A stretch of DNA of 64,000 bases from DTU019 sp050949825 (GCA_050949825.1 JBMNGL010000013.1:434001-498000); one strand, 5' to 3'; counted from the first letter of the stretch, positions 45,310 through 55,458 are shown. Notes: generated from the sequence alone by a model not told the origin. A program made the numbers and translations.

Positions 45310-47946
45310 TCAGTCTACCGGGTCAAACATATCCTTGGGGGCACCGCATACCGGGCAAATATCCGGGGGTTCCGGACCTTCGTGGATATAGCCGCATAAA
45401 CGGCACTTCCAGCGTTTATAGTGCTTCTTGCCGCTCTGGTCACGTCCCAGGCTGCGCATGGATTCAGTGGTGTCAACTTTTGGAGCAATGATAATCTCCC
45501 CTACCAGCACTCCAGCTTTTATATAGCTCTTTTTATAGTATTTTTCTACCGGGTCTATCACTTCAACTATACGGCATTCTTCCGGCGGCAGGTTAACCTC
45601 GCCAATGGAAAATATCTCCCGGTCAAAAGCTACCAGCATGGTTGAAATCAACGGTTGTTTATATTCTACCCAATCACCGGCTGCTGCAGCTCCGGCTGTC
45701 CGGCCCATTTCCATGGAAACCGGCCATAATCCTATCAGTCTTTCCCCAAACTGGGCCACATCACCGGCAGCATAAACGTTATTTACACTGGTGCGCATAT
45801 TATCATCAACCACTATACCCTGGGCAACATCTATCCCGGCCTCACGGGCCAGTTCCACGTTGGGGCGCACGCCGGTGGAGAGCAGAACTAAATCTGCCTC
45901 CAGCACGGTGCCATCGCTTAACTTAACTCCGCTTGCCTGCCCATCTCCCATTATTTCATCGGTGGCTACTCCCAGGCATAGTTGTACCCCCTGCTCACGC
46001 ATCAGTTCTTGCAAACGCAGGGAAGCAGCTTCATCCAATTGCCGGGGCATCAAGCGCTGATTGAATTCAACCACAGCTACCGCCATCCCGCTGCCAATCA
46101 TCTCCCCAACTGCTTCCAAACCCAGAACTCCTCCGCCAATGACAACTGCTTTTTTGGCCGTCTTCATGGCTGCTTTTAATTTAAGGGCATCATCCAGGCT
46201 GCGCATGGAATATACTCCCTGCTGGTCTACCCCTTTAATAGGCGGTATATTGCTGCGCGCCCCGGTAGCAATAATCAGCTTGTTATACTCAATACTTTCG
46301 CCTGATTCCATCTCCACTTTTCTAACCGCAGTATCAATCTTAACTACCCTGCTGTCCGTTCTTAAATCAACCTGATTCTCCTCATACCAATCCTGGTTGA
46401 ACACATAGAGCCGGTTTTCCGGCAGGTCTTCGCTTAGCAGGTCAGATAGAGCAGGTCGGTAATAGGGTTTGCTGCCTTCTTCGCTGAGCATAATAATCTC
46501 AGCGGTGCGATTGCGCTTGCGCAAAGCCTGAGCTGCAGAGAGAGCGGCAATCCCGCCTCCTACAATAACGAAACGCTCTTCTGTGTCATTGATAAACTCA
46601 TCCTCAATGCCTTCCCGGACAAAGTTCTCGGCGCCTACCCCGCATGCCGGGCAGATATCGGGTGGCTCTGCCCCAACATGGATATGTCCGCAGACCAGGC
46701 AGCGCCAGCGGGTCTGACTCTGGTCCTGTTTCTTCTCTATTACCGCCCGGGCAAAATCCATGCCCAGGTTAAAGGCATCTTCCAGATTGCGCTCGGAAGG
46801 CTTAAAGTTAACCCGGTAGCCGGGTAAAACCTTCATACGCAGTGCTCTAAGGCGGTTTTCTATACTCGGCACCGCCTCACCACTCCAGCCATAGGCGCCA
46901 AATGCCATGGCTACCTTGTCGCCGTGGGTAATGGGCGATAGCCGCCCCAGCAGTTTCCATACCTGGGGCAGGGCATCACCGTTTACCGTATTGGAGCCCA
47001 GGAGCAATCCATCAGCCTCGGCTATAGCAGCAGCAATACGATCCAGGAGTTCATCATCATCCAGTTTATCCTCTACCAGGCTGAAGGTCTGGATATCGAA
47101 ATCGCCTATAGTGCTGACCGCTTCGGCCAGGGTGTCGGCCAACATTTTGGTGAAACCATAGATGCTGATATAGGCCAGGACTATCCTGGGACGCTCGCTG
47201 TCTCTTGCCGCCGGGGGCTGCGACCACTGCCGGTAAAGGTCAACGTATTTATCTATATCCTTGCGCAGCACCGGGCCATGTCCGGGCGCCACCATATCCA
47301 GCGGCAGATCTTCAATCTTTTCCAGGGCTTCCAGTACATATGGTTTAAATGGGCCGATAATAGCATCGAAGTAGTCTTTATACGAATCCACAAAATCGCT
47401 TTCCATCAGGTCGTTAAAAAGGCGTTCATCAGGGTAATGGCTGCCGAACGAATCGCAGGTAAATAGTATTTTGTCCTCTACCAGGTAAGTATAGATGGTA
47501 TCCGGCCAATGTAAAAAGGGTGCATTGATAAAGCGCAGGGTTTTGCCGCCTAAATCCAACTCTTCCCCGTCCCTAATCTCGTGGGAGGTAAAATTTCGGT
47601 TGGAGATTTCTTTTAGAAATTGCAGCGCCGTTTGACTGGCAAAAACTTTTAGATTAGGGGCTAAATCAAGCAGCCGGGCTACGGCCTCGGAATGGTCAGG
47701 TTCAGTATGGTTCATTATGAGATAATCAATTTCAGAAACGTTAACCAGAGGTTTAATCTTGTCCACATATTCATCAAAAAACTTATTTTCGCAAACTTCG
47801 ATCAGCGCAGTTTTTTCATTTCCCTTGATCAGGTAGGCATTGTAGCTGGTTCCGTAATCTGTCGTCATAACCAGGTCGAATATTCTGAGCTCGGGATCAC
47901 GAACTCCAACCCAATAAATATCGTCTTTCATTTTAATCGACTGCAT
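45310..47946 (-). CDS. Multidomain flavodiiron protein-rubredoxin-NADH:rubredoxin oxidoreductase-rubredoxin
   Basis: 878 residues. Metallo-beta-lactamase-like diiron domain (HTEPDH, FTCDSFGSHYP, PGHGPVLR) and flavodoxin domain (YISIYGFTKMLADTL) occupy about 1-400. A short-spacer rubredoxin (CLVCG...CPACG) follows, then an FAD/NADH oxidoreductase (IVGGGIAALSAAQALRKR, VVIGGGVLGLEAVG) and a terminal second short rubredoxin (CRLCG...CPVCG). This self-contained chain moves electrons from NADH to the diiron site to reduce O2 or NO. Such fusions are known in Clostridia as oxygen-scavenging systems. ATG with GGGGG upstream. Confidence 0.95.
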   Translation of the reverse strand: MQSIKMKDDIYWVGVRDPELRIFDLVMTTDYGTSYNAYLIKGNEKTALIEVCENKFFDEYVDKIKPLVNVSEIDYLIMNHTEPDHSEAVARLLDLAPNLKVFASQTALQFLKEISNRNFTSHEIRDGEELDLGGKTLRFINAPFLHWPDTIYTYLVEDKILFTCDSFGSHYPDERLFNDLMESDFVDSYKDYFDAIIGPFKPYVLEALEKIEDLPLDMVAPGHGPVLRKDIDKYVDLYRQWSQPPAARDSERPRIVLAYISIYGFTKMLADTLAEAVSTIGDFDIQTFSLVEDKLDDDELLDRIAAAIAEADGLLLGSNTVNGDALPQVWKLLGRLSPITHGDKVAMAFGAYGWSGEAVPSIENRLRALRMKVLPGYRVNFKPSERNLEDAFNLGMDFARAVIEKKQDQSQTRWRCLVCGHIHVGAEPPDICPACGVGAENFVREGIEDEFINDTEERFVIVGGGIAALSAAQALRKRNRTAEIIMLSEEGSKPYYRPALSDLLSEDLPENRLYVFNQDWYEENQVDLRTDSRVVKIDTAVRKVEMESGESIEYNKLIIATGARSNIPPIKGVDQQGVYSMRSLDDALKLKAAMKTAKKAVVIGGGVLGLEAVGEMIGSGMAVAVVEFNQRLMPRQLDEAASLRLQELMREQGVQLCLGVATDEIMGDGQASGVKLSDGTVLEADLVLLSTGVRPNVELAREAGIDVAQGIVVDDNMRTSVNNVYAAGDVAQFGERLIGLWPVSMEMGRTAGAAAAGDWVEYKQPLISTMLVAFDREIFSIGEVNLPPEECRIVEVIDPVEKYYKKSYIKAGVLVGEIIIAPKVDTTESMRSLGRDQSGKKHYKRWKCRLCGYIHEGPEPPDICPVCGAPKDMFDPVD

Positions 47947-48396
47947 TTAATACCCCCTTTTCGCTTCTGTTAAGACCATCATAATTTAAGGCTTTGTGAA
48001 AAAGCAAGCAAATTGTTAATAAACCCGACCCTTTATAATCTGGTAAATAAATGCAGGTTTAGAATCCCATTATGTCCAGGAGTGAGGAGTATGGGTTAAG
48101 AATACTTCTTCCTGAACCTGCCTACCTGATGCACCTATTCTCATACGGCAAAAGCTTGGGTGAGCCGACACTGAGCATTGGCAAGAGGCCTTTGACCTGA
48201 GTGCAGATTGGTCTGCGCAGCGGGTATATCGGGCAGCCATGGGGGTTTGCCATGGTGGAAAAATGTAAAACATTACTTGCTTGTGCCTTTGGCTCAAGCC
48301 ATTTAATATAAACATAGCAAAGCATTCCTGTAATGAAGTGTAGCAGTTTTGAAGGCAAATAAAAATCCCGGTATTAAAGACGTAGGAGGGTAAGAA
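47947..48396. other. Divergent intergenic region of the two flavodiiron genes
   Basis: 450 bases. Only very short frames occur (23-36 residues), with no ribosome sites. An imperfect inverted repeat GCAGGTT...AACCTGC spans 48053-48122. I cannot tell whether it is a leader RNA, a regulatory site or relic coding sequence. Confidence 0.4.
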
Positions 48397-49941
48397 ATGT
48401 CTGTGGTGCAGATTAAGGATAATGTCTTTTGGGTAGGCGTACTGGATCCTGAACTTGAGGTTTTTGACATCATTATGAAAACTGAACATGGTACCAGCTA
48501 TAATTCCTATCTGGTACGGGGAGAGGATAAAATTGCCCTTATTGACAGTGTTAAAGAGGAGTTTTTTGAGGAGCACCTGGCCAAGCTTAAGCAGGTAGTT
48601 GAGCTGGAACAGATTAATTATCTGATCGTCAACCATACTGAACCCGACCATTCAGGTTCTATTGCCAGACTACTGGGTCTGATACCGGGATTGACCATCG
48701 TGGGGCACGCCAATGCGGTGGAATTTCTGCGCGGGGTCTGCAACTGTGATTTCCCTTATCAAATGATACGCAACCGCAGCGAGATTGACCTCGGCGGTAA
48801 AACCCTGCATTTTATTAATGCCCTTTTGCTGCATTGGCCGGATACTATGTATACGTATGTCAAAGAAGACAAAATACTGTTTTCCTGTGATTCATTCGGC
48901 AGCCACTACCCTGATGAACGCTTATTCAATGATCTTATTGGTAAAGATTTAACCGCAGAGCTAAGAGATTATTTCAAGCATATCCTGGGTCCCTTTAAAA
49001 CTCCCATGCAGAGGGCTTTGGAGCGTCTTAAAAGATATGATATCGATATTCTTTGTCCTGGTCATGGCCCGGTTTTACGAGATAATCTCGCTGCCTATAT
49101 AGACCACTACCGCGAGTGGAGTAAGGAAACCGTGGCTGCCAGCACTCGGCCTACAGTAATACTGACCTGGATCAGTGCCCATGGCTATACTGAAAAATTG
49201 GCCGCCAGTATTGAACAAGGCCTTAATTCAGGTGGCGCTTTAAATGTAAAAGTCTATGATCTGCTGACTGCCGACCCGAATGAATTAGCCCGGGAAATTA
49301 AAACTGCTGCGGGACTGCTCATTGGTTCACCGACTATTAATAAAGATGCTCCGCCTCAGGTGTGGAGCTTGCTTACTATCCTGTCGCCGCTGGTGCATGG
49401 CGGTAAGGCAGCGGCAGCTTTTGGGGCTTATGGTTGGAGTGGTGAAGCCGTGCCCATTATTGAGTCGCGCTTAAGGATGCTACGAATGAAAATAATGCCC
49501 GGCTTGCGGGTACGCATGAAACCAACCATATCCGATTTAAAGCAGGCTAATGATTTTGGTCAACGCTTTGCCCAGGCTGTGCTGGGGGATGGTAGTTTGC
49601 TGGAAGGGGATCTTATATTTCAAGCAGAGGTAAATCCTAATAACACCCATGATTTTAAAGCTGAGGACTATAAAAAGATTTACCGGAATTCCGATATAAT
49701 GGTCTACTGGAACCCTGAACAATGTACCCATGACAGCAATTGTTTTTCCACCCTGCCCACCGTATTCAATACCGAAGCGCGTCCCTGGGTAAATATCGAC
49801 GGTGATGACCCTCATGCGATTATTAAAACGGTTGACAGTTGTCCATCGGGGGCATTGAGGTATTCACTTCCGCAAGGTTCAAAGGTCAAGCCGGATCAGG
49901 CCCGCGGACCAGGCTGGATTGGTTATTATGATAAAGATTAG
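48397..49941 (+). CDS. Flavodiiron protein fused to a 4Fe-4S domain (Fer4_19/YjdI type)
   Basis: 514 residues. Diiron domain (NHTEPDHSG, SCDSFGSHYPDERLF, CPGHGPVLRD) and flavodoxin domain (TWISAHGYTEKLAASI, GAYGWSGEAVP), then a C-terminal divergent iron-sulfur domain: VYWNPEQCTHDSNCFSTL and VDSCPSGALRY. The cysteines C-x4-C (CTHDSNC) and CPSG resemble the YjdI/Fer4_19 family, normally a stand-alone protein. Its relative on the minus strand uses rubredoxin instead. AGGAGGG precedes the ATG. Confidence 0.9.
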   Translation: MSVVQIKDNVFWVGVLDPELEVFDIIMKTEHGTSYNSYLVRGEDKIALIDSVKEEFFEEHLAKLKQVVELEQINYLIVNHTEPDHSGSIARLLGLIPGLTIVGHANAVEFLRGVCNCDFPYQMIRNRSEIDLGGKTLHFINALLLHWPDTMYTYVKEDKILFSCDSFGSHYPDERLFNDLIGKDLTAELRDYFKHILGPFKTPMQRALERLKRYDIDILCPGHGPVLRDNLAAYIDHYREWSKETVAASTRPTVILTWISAHGYTEKLAASIEQGLNSGGALNVKVYDLLTADPNELAREIKTAAGLLIGSPTINKDAPPQVWSLLTILSPLVHGGKAAAAFGAYGWSGEAVPIIESRLRMLRMKIMPGLRVRMKPTISDLKQANDFGQRFAQAVLGDGSLLEGDLIFQAEVNPNNTHDFKAEDYKKIYRNSDIMVYWNPEQCTHDSNCFSTLPTVFNTEARPWVNIDGDDPHAIIKTVDSCPSGALRYSLPQGSKVKPDQARGPGWIGYYDKD

Positions 49942-50181
49942 ACCCGGGCAATAGGCGCACCCCCGGCACTATACACCGAGTTGGGCAATTCTGGGTGCCA
50001 GGGTTTGAGTATGGCATTAATTAATTTACGCTCAAGCCCTGGAGGTGAATCTAGAGCCGGGTCAGAATGTTTGGGCAGTGCATGTTTTTTTAGAAAGTGA
50101 CTGTGCAAATGGTGCTGATCTTGACAGTAACCCATCAATCTTAGCCGAATTTTCACGAAAATTTTATAGTATAATTGAGTT

Positions 50182-50266
50182 GAGTTTGAAGATTGAGCTT
50201 TTTTCTCCTCTTGATTAAGGTGTGGTCTTTCCAGTCCGGATATCGTGGTGGAAAGACTTTTATTTG
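50182..50266 (+). ncRNA. Putative small RNA, copy A of a two-copy repeat
   Basis: After TATAATTGAGTTGAG (-10 at 50170-50175), a conserved segment ends in a hairpin GTCTTTCC/GGAAAGAC (50225-50232 with 50250-50257) followed by TTTTATTTGGTTTT. Almost the same block recurs at 62081-62165, promoter-like element included. Length of RNA about 85 bases. No Rfam family recognised. Confidence 0.45.
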
Positions 50267-50681
50267 GTTTTGTTGCACCCCCATTTTGTTTATCCCGAGT
50301 CATACAGCAACCATGAATTTAATAGAGAATATTTCCTCGGTAATGTTCAAATATCCGCCATACTATATTAATGTATTTTTTATATACGTATAACCTATCT
50401 ACATTAAGGCTTGATTTGACGATTAATATGTTGGTTGATTTTTCTGCACTGGTAAAACATTTTCGTCTGGAATCTTCCCAACCGGTAATGCCGCAACCAA
50501 CAAGAGGCGCATAAATCAAATTGCGAGTTTGAATATTTGATATTAATTACGCATTCCCATAAAAGTGATATATGATGGTAATATATTGTTGTTTTTTGAA
50601 GTACAATTCACGAAACATGTACTATTCAGTAATGTACTTAATCTATGTTTAGCAGGATTAGCAAAAAATGGAGGCTTGGCG
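50267..50681. other. AT-rich upstream region of the HD-GYP gene
   Basis: Very AT-rich, with no recognisable gene. The first GTTGCACCCCCAT is shared with the other sRNA copy. Ribosome site GGAGG lies at 50670-50674. Confidence 0.4.
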
Positions 50682-52376
50682 ATGATTGATCTTTATGAGT
50701 TTGTATCTCAGAATGACCAATATGCTATTGGGGCGAATATGCTTGTGGAAATTAGGGATGCATATAAGTTTGATATAATCAAAGCTATTTGTTTCTCACA
50801 AAACAGGAGTCATCTTTATGTCAGAATTGGATGTAAAAAAGATCGCAAGACCGAACAAATAGAGTATAATTATCTGCTCAATATTGACAATATAGACAAA
50901 AGTTTTTTCGCCTTAATGGAGAAAGAAAACAAGATTGTATTTTATACCTTTAATATTAAGGAGGACCAGGACCAGCAAACATATTCTCCATTAATCAAAA
51001 AGGCAAAAACTGAAGTTTATTATCCCCTGATCGATCTTGAATCTAATGAAGTATTTGGTTGTATTTATTTATGCTCAATGAAAAAGATTAAAATGGATTA
51101 TGATAAATTTTTCAGGAATTACAGATTTGCCTGTTTAAACAATATTATTTCAGCCTTGCATAAGGAGGTAAAGCAATCAAATCATACATTATCTTTTCTT
51201 AAATTGTTTGACGACTTTCTTACCAAAAATAATCCGCAGATGCTCAGGCATCATTATAATGTCGCCTATTTATCCAATAAAATAGCAGATGAAATGAACA
51301 TGGATTTTAATGATAGAATTCGTTTGTATTACGCGAGTTTATTGCATGATATAGGCGAAATATATATAAATAACAATATTTTGAATAAAAGTGGTAAACT
51401 TACGGAAAAGGAATATCAAATAATCCGAAATCATGTTGTCTATGGTGCTAATCTGGCCAAGCAAATACTTGATGATAATAATAAAGAAGTAATAGCAACC
51501 CTAATCATGCAGCACCATGAACGATATGATGGGAAAGGATATCCCCATGGTTTAACGGGTGAGGAGACTGATATTAAAAGCAGGATAATAAGTGTAGCAG
51601 ATGCTGTCGATGCTATGATTTCGGGAAGAAGTTATAAGTCGGCAATGTCTGTTGACGAGACAATTAACGAATTGAAAGCCCACAAAGGAACACAGTTTGA
51701 TCCGACCATAGTTGATATTATGATCAAAATATTGTACGAAAGAACTTCATCTGACATAGAAGAGATCCCCATCATTGCAGCTACATTGAGTATTTTTACT
51801 AAAGAACATTGTTTTTTAACACCAGGTACATTGATAAGAAAAGAAAGTGTATATGAATTCCATCCTAAATATACATCAGATCTGGATATGATCGAATGGA
51901 CTGAGATTTCGCAATTGACACTTTCCTATATTGCCAATCAGGATATCTTTGAATATCAGGTAACCTTCTTAGAAATTAAAGACGGTGTTATTTATCTTTC
52001 TACACTGGAATGCAAATCGACAATGATCTATTATGGCCTCTTTTGGGAGCTTTCAGGGGTTATATACATTGATGAAACCACCATTGTGCCAATAAAAACC
52101 ACAAGAGTAAGCGGAGATGCCATAATATTTTTTGTTGTAAAAGAAGTTGCCACTACCCTGGAAATGAATAAATTGTATAAAATTTGTTTATTATTTGACG
52201 ATGCTGATTTGGAAAATATTACAGGAATGATATCGAAACAATATAGTAATGATCAGGAAGTCCTGAATTATTTTACATTCTATAATATGCCGGATGCCTT
52301 AAAAGACAGGATAATTAAACGCATATTTCAAAAACAAGTTAGTCTTAAAAACCGTTTACTAAATGATCTATATTAA
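50682..52376 (+). CDS. HD-GYP domain cyclic-di-GMP phosphodiesterase-like protein
   Basis: 564 residues. N-terminal region of about 170 residues without clear motif (possibly GAF-like), then HD-GYP: LLHDIGEIYINNNILNKSG, HHERYDGKGYP and the GYP-loop DAVDAMISGRSYK. A further 190 residues at the C-terminus are unassigned. HD-GYP enzymes hydrolyse cyclic-di-GMP. ATG 50682 is chosen by GGAGG; the longer frame upstream is AT-rich and lacks a site. It converges with the AAA-HD-GYP chimera, with stops 4 bases overlapping. Confidence 0.9.
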   Translation: MIDLYEFVSQNDQYAIGANMLVEIRDAYKFDIIKAICFSQNRSHLYVRIGCKKDRKTEQIEYNYLLNIDNIDKSFFALMEKENKIVFYTFNIKEDQDQQTYSPLIKKAKTEVYYPLIDLESNEVFGCIYLCSMKKIKMDYDKFFRNYRFACLNNIISALHKEVKQSNHTLSFLKLFDDFLTKNNPQMLRHHYNVAYLSNKIADEMNMDFNDRIRLYYASLLHDIGEIYINNNILNKSGKLTEKEYQIIRNHVVYGANLAKQILDDNNKEVIATLIMQHHERYDGKGYPHGLTGEETDIKSRIISVADAVDAMISGRSYKSAMSVDETINELKAHKGTQFDPTIVDIMIKILYERTSSDIEEIPIIAATLSIFTKEHCFLTPGTLIRKESVYEFHPKYTSDLDMIEWTEISQLTLSYIANQDIFEYQVTFLEIKDGVIYLSTLECKSTMIYYGLFWELSGVIYIDETTIVPIKTTRVSGDAIIFFVVKEVATTLEMNKLYKICLLFDDADLENITGMISKQYSNDQEVLNYFTFYNMPDALKDRIIKRIFQKQVSLKNRLLNDLY

Positions 52377-53575
52377 AGAAACTCTTCCTTTTCCGCTACA
52401 ATATCAAAAGAGAATCCTTTTTTTTCAAATACCTGGAAGCAAGCATCAACCACCATCTCGTCATAAAGAATCCCTTTATGCTGTGTAATCTCACTTAAAG
52501 CAGCCTCCTGCCCCAGTGCAGGTCGGTACGGCCTGTGGGAGGTCATGGCCTCTACAACATCGGCAACAGCCAGAATACGGGCTTCCTGCAGAATATCTCC
52601 ACCTCTGATCCCCTTTGGATATCCAGAACCGTCAACCCTTTCATGGTGCTGTAAAATTATCTGGGAAATAGGCCAGGGAAATTCTATTTTTTTTATTATT
52701 TCATATCCGGTCTGGCAATGAGATTTGATAATATTGAATTCATGATCATTCAATCTGCCCGGCTTATTAAGAATTTCTAGCGGGATTACTAATTTGCCGA
52801 TATCATGAATGGCTCCTGCTATAGAAATTGCCTGTATTGAACTCTCTGGCAGACCCATTTGTTCAGCAATAGCAAGCGCCAAGCGCGTTGATCTTCTCAA
52901 ATGCTGGTAAGTGTAAGGATCTCTGGCTTGTAAAGTAGCCGTCCAGGAGCGGATTATTTGGGAAAATATTCTTTTCTCATTATCCTCTGGTTGATAAGAA
53001 ACCGGATTATAATCAGTTGTTGACTGATCTTCAGGAACACCGTGCTGCATTGTATCCATAAAAGAGAGCACCGTTTCACTGCGGTCAGCAAAATAGAAGA
53101 AACTCCCAGAACAATATGTGAATCCTTGAACGGTTTTAAGACGAAATTTCATCCCTTCCAGCATTTCTTTGTCTAAAAGATGGGCTTCATCTACGATAAC
53201 CACGGGCTCTAGATGATGGATGCCTTGCATAAGTTCAATCTCTTTATGTAATTGGCGTTTGGCATCGCCCCGATAGAACTTGGCCTCACAACCTAATTGT
53301 TCAAGGAGACCTTTGTAAAAATGCCGGGGGGTCAATTTGGAATCAGCCAGGTACATCATCATAAACCGGGATGTATCTAAAGTTTCTTTAAGCTTACGTA
53401 TGGTGGTAGTCTTGCCGGTTCCACAGTCCCCGGTTAACACTGCAAACATCTGGCGCTGAGCGGTATATTCTAAACGTCCCAGGGTTTCTTCCAGCATATG
53501 CGATTGATACAACTGATCAGTGGGGATATCCCTGGAAAACGGTGTTCTTTCCAGACCATAAAAACTCTCAAACAT
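52373..53575 (-). CDS. Chimera: ExeA/TniB-like transposition ATPase fused to HD-GYP domain
   Basis: 400 residues. Residues 1-146 are the N-terminal half of an ExeA/TniB-type AAA protein: Walker A GDCGTGKT (49-56) and Walker B VVIVDEAH (125-132). At residue 147 the sequence switches to the tail of a PAS domain (TYCSGSFFYFADRSE) and an HD-GYP domain (AIHDIGK 255-261; HHERVDGSGYP 310-320). The rest of the ATPase is missing. The captured half matches the 5' half at 55628-56773. Expression from the transposon promoter is likely. Catalytic HD-GYP residues are intact. Confidence 0.85.
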   Translation of the reverse strand: MFESFYGLERTPFSRDIPTDQLYQSHMLEETLGRLEYTAQRQMFAVLTGDCGTGKTTTIRKLKETLDTSRFMMMYLADSKLTPRHFYKGLLEQLGCEAKFYRGDAKRQLHKEIELMQGIHHLEPVVIVDEAHLLDKEMLEGMKFRLKTVQGFTYCSGSFFYFADRSETVLSFMDTMQHGVPEDQSTTDYNPVSYQPEDNEKRIFSQIIRSWTATLQARDPYTYQHLRRSTRLALAIAEQMGLPESSIQAISIAGAIHDIGKLVIPLEILNKPGRLNDHEFNIIKSHCQTGYEIIKKIEFPWPISQIILQHHERVDGSGYPKGIRGGDILQEARILAVADVVEAMTSHRPYRPALGQEAALSEITQHKGILYDEMVVDACFQVFEKKGFSFDIVAEKEEFL

Positions 53576-54923
53576 GGCTTTCCCCCTCCTTCCTTACCTT
53601 CCGGTAGGAGACAGCAGGGATTTGGTGTTCTTTACGCTCCTGGTTTTTCCTGGCGGCTGCATTTAGTAGCCTTGAAGAATTAGCTGGAGCCTTCTGTAAA
53701 TGCTCGGGTAGTTTAGGCCTGGGAGCACTCCGCTCTCCGATAACCAGTTCTTTAGCTTTAAAAGGTTTGTGGCCTTCGTATTCAATAGTAAGTTCGCTGA
53801 TATCGGCTGGATCATAGATAACATCTACCTTGCAGCCAATAAAGGTTAGTCCTACTTCGTATTTTTTCCCCGCAAAACTGATGCAGCCTGCCTTATCTAC
53901 TTTTCTTTCTTCGCAATGGAGGAAAGCACTGGCTATTGTTTCGGGGTCTAGAAATTTTAATGCTTTCCTGTCACTGCGATAAGCAGTCTGAGGACTAATG
54001 TTTCCTTCTAACCCGGAATGGGGCTTGTTCTGATAACACTCCTCCAACCAGACCTCAAATAGCTGGTTTAATTTATCCAGGGTTTGAGGTTTCTCCAGAA
54101 CCGCTTCAGCCAGGAAGGAATCTACTACCCGGTTAAATCGTTCTGATTTCCCGGTAGCTTCAGGGGAATAGGGCTTGGCAAAGAGTAAGCGAATCCCCAT
54201 TTTAGCGCAAGCTCTTTTCATCCATTTGGTTCGATACTGGCTACCGTTATCGAAATATACTTTCTCTGGTACCCCATATTTTAAAATGGCCTGGCGGAAA
54301 GCATCTTCTACGATTACCTGATCCAAAGTGGGATAGAACTGACCATGCAAAATATATCTGGTCGCATCATCCACGAAGGTCACAAGATAAACCTGCTTCT
54401 TTTTCCCGTCTTTGCCTATGGGTAGGTATGGGCCATATTTTATGTCGGAATGCCAAAGTTGGTTACGGTATTTCTTCTGGTAACGCCGGGCAGCTGTACC
54501 GGTATCGGCATACATACGCATGTGCCGGGCGCTGTAACCTCGTTCGGCCAGTTTCTCTTGCAGGGTACTGCGCTTGATTTGTCCTGGCTCTACCACCCCT
54601 TCCCATTCTAGAATTTGAATAATCTGTGCAATGCTACGGCTCGGTACCTGCCTGCGCAAAAGGATTGCCTGTTCCAGGATGTTAACCGGTATTGCTTCGT
54701 CACTTCGTCGCTCGCCCTTACCTTTGGGTTTGAGTCCGCTAAAACCATCCTTCTGATACTGGGCCAGGTATCTGCGCAGGGTACGTTCGGATATGCCGGT
54801 CTGTTCGCATATCCTGGCTTTAATCTGCCTGGCCTGAGCGCTATCCAGCCCTTCGGCCAGGAGTGGGGACAGGATTTGCACTCGCTGCTCGGCAATTTCG
54901 TCTGCTTTCTTTTGGTCTCTCAT
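53568..54923 (-). CDS. DDE transposase (Mu/TniA-like, Tn7-type pair with ExeA ATPase)
   Basis: 451 residues. N-terminal helix-turn-helix (GISERTLRRYLAQYQKDG), a DDE core with HSDIKYGPY, YFDNGSQYRT and the Glu in EATGKSERFNR, then a Mu-type C-terminal beta barrel (KKYEVGLTFIGCKVDV). Transposases of this group work with a AAA ATPase, here the next gene, whose start overlaps by 8 bases. All three acidic residues appear present. AAAAGGAGG precedes the ATG. Confidence 0.9.
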   Translation of the reverse strand: MRDQKKADEIAEQRVQILSPLLAEGLDSAQARQIKARICEQTGISERTLRRYLAQYQKDGFSGLKPKGKGERRSDEAIPVNILEQAILLRRQVPSRSIAQIIQILEWEGVVEPGQIKRSTLQEKLAERGYSARHMRMYADTGTAARRYQKKYRNQLWHSDIKYGPYLPIGKDGKKKQVYLVTFVDDATRYILHGQFYPTLDQVIVEDAFRQAILKYGVPEKVYFDNGSQYRTKWMKRACAKMGIRLLFAKPYSPEATGKSERFNRVVDSFLAEAVLEKPQTLDKLNQLFEVWLEECYQNKPHSGLEGNISPQTAYRSDRKALKFLDPETIASAFLHCEERKVDKAGCISFAGKKYEVGLTFIGCKVDVIYDPADISELTIEYEGHKPFKAKELVIGERSAPRPKLPEHLQKAPANSSRLLNAAARKNQERKEHQIPAVSYRKVRKEGESHV

Positions 54924-54972
54924 GCTGATTACCTCCTTTTTCAGGTTTCAGCATGAGTGTAAAGCTATACTG

Positions 54973-55458
54973 TTATGGACAAAAGGCGAAACGGGTATGT
55001 ATCCATAAATTTAAGTTGGCTATGGGGCGGACAACTCTGGCTAGCCATCCCGGAGCATCCCCTACATAATGCCAAATCCTTTGGAGCTTGGACTCAGGAA
55101 GATCGGATTTATCTTCCACAGATTCTTTGCCATAACGGATTGTAATTGATTCCAGGCAACCTTGAAAGTAATCGACCTTCTCATTAAACCATTTTCTCCA
55201 TCGGTTCAGAGTAGATTCATCAGAGATAACACTAAGCTCTGAATCATTGCTAACCACTGCCTCAATACTTTCACTAACATGGAGTTTGTATGGCACAAGC
55301 ATATCCGGTAGTTCGTGGTGGATACGGTTACATTCAATGCATCTTAACCTACGAATGATTAAAATTATCTTTTCCCCTGAGGCATTGATACATTTTCTCT
55401 GGCGGCTACCAATTACTTTTAATTGTCCACTACAACACGGGCAGGGAAGTTGCTCCAA
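54973..55458 (-). CDS. DUF6431 family element protein with zinc-ribbon N-terminus
   Basis: 161 residues, two Cys pairs (CPCCSG and CIECN), a Zn-ribbon-like N-terminus with basic residues, and an internal helix-turn-helix-like stretch (ISDESTLNRWRKWFNEK). It precedes the transposase by 49 bases on the same strand, the same order as in related elements. Probably a DNA-binding accessory protein of the element. TTG start after TTAGGAGC. Confidence 0.6.
   Translation of the reverse strand: MEQLPCPCCSGQLKVIGSRQRKCINASGEKIILIIRRLRCIECNRIHHELPDMLVPYKLHVSESIEAVVSNDSELSVISDESTLNRWRKWFNEKVDYFQGCLESITIRYGKESVEDKSDLPESKLQRIWHYVGDAPGWLARVVRPIANLNLWIHTRFAFCP

Noticed and set aside
48070..48651. Minus-strand frame overlapping the second flavodiiron start
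   Set aside because: Antisense to an unambiguous conserved gene with a good ribosome site.
50193..50303. Short frames with a shared peptide pattern in the two sRNA copies
   Set aside because: No ribosome site; similarity is at nucleotide level including promoter and hairpin, so RNA is the simpler reading.
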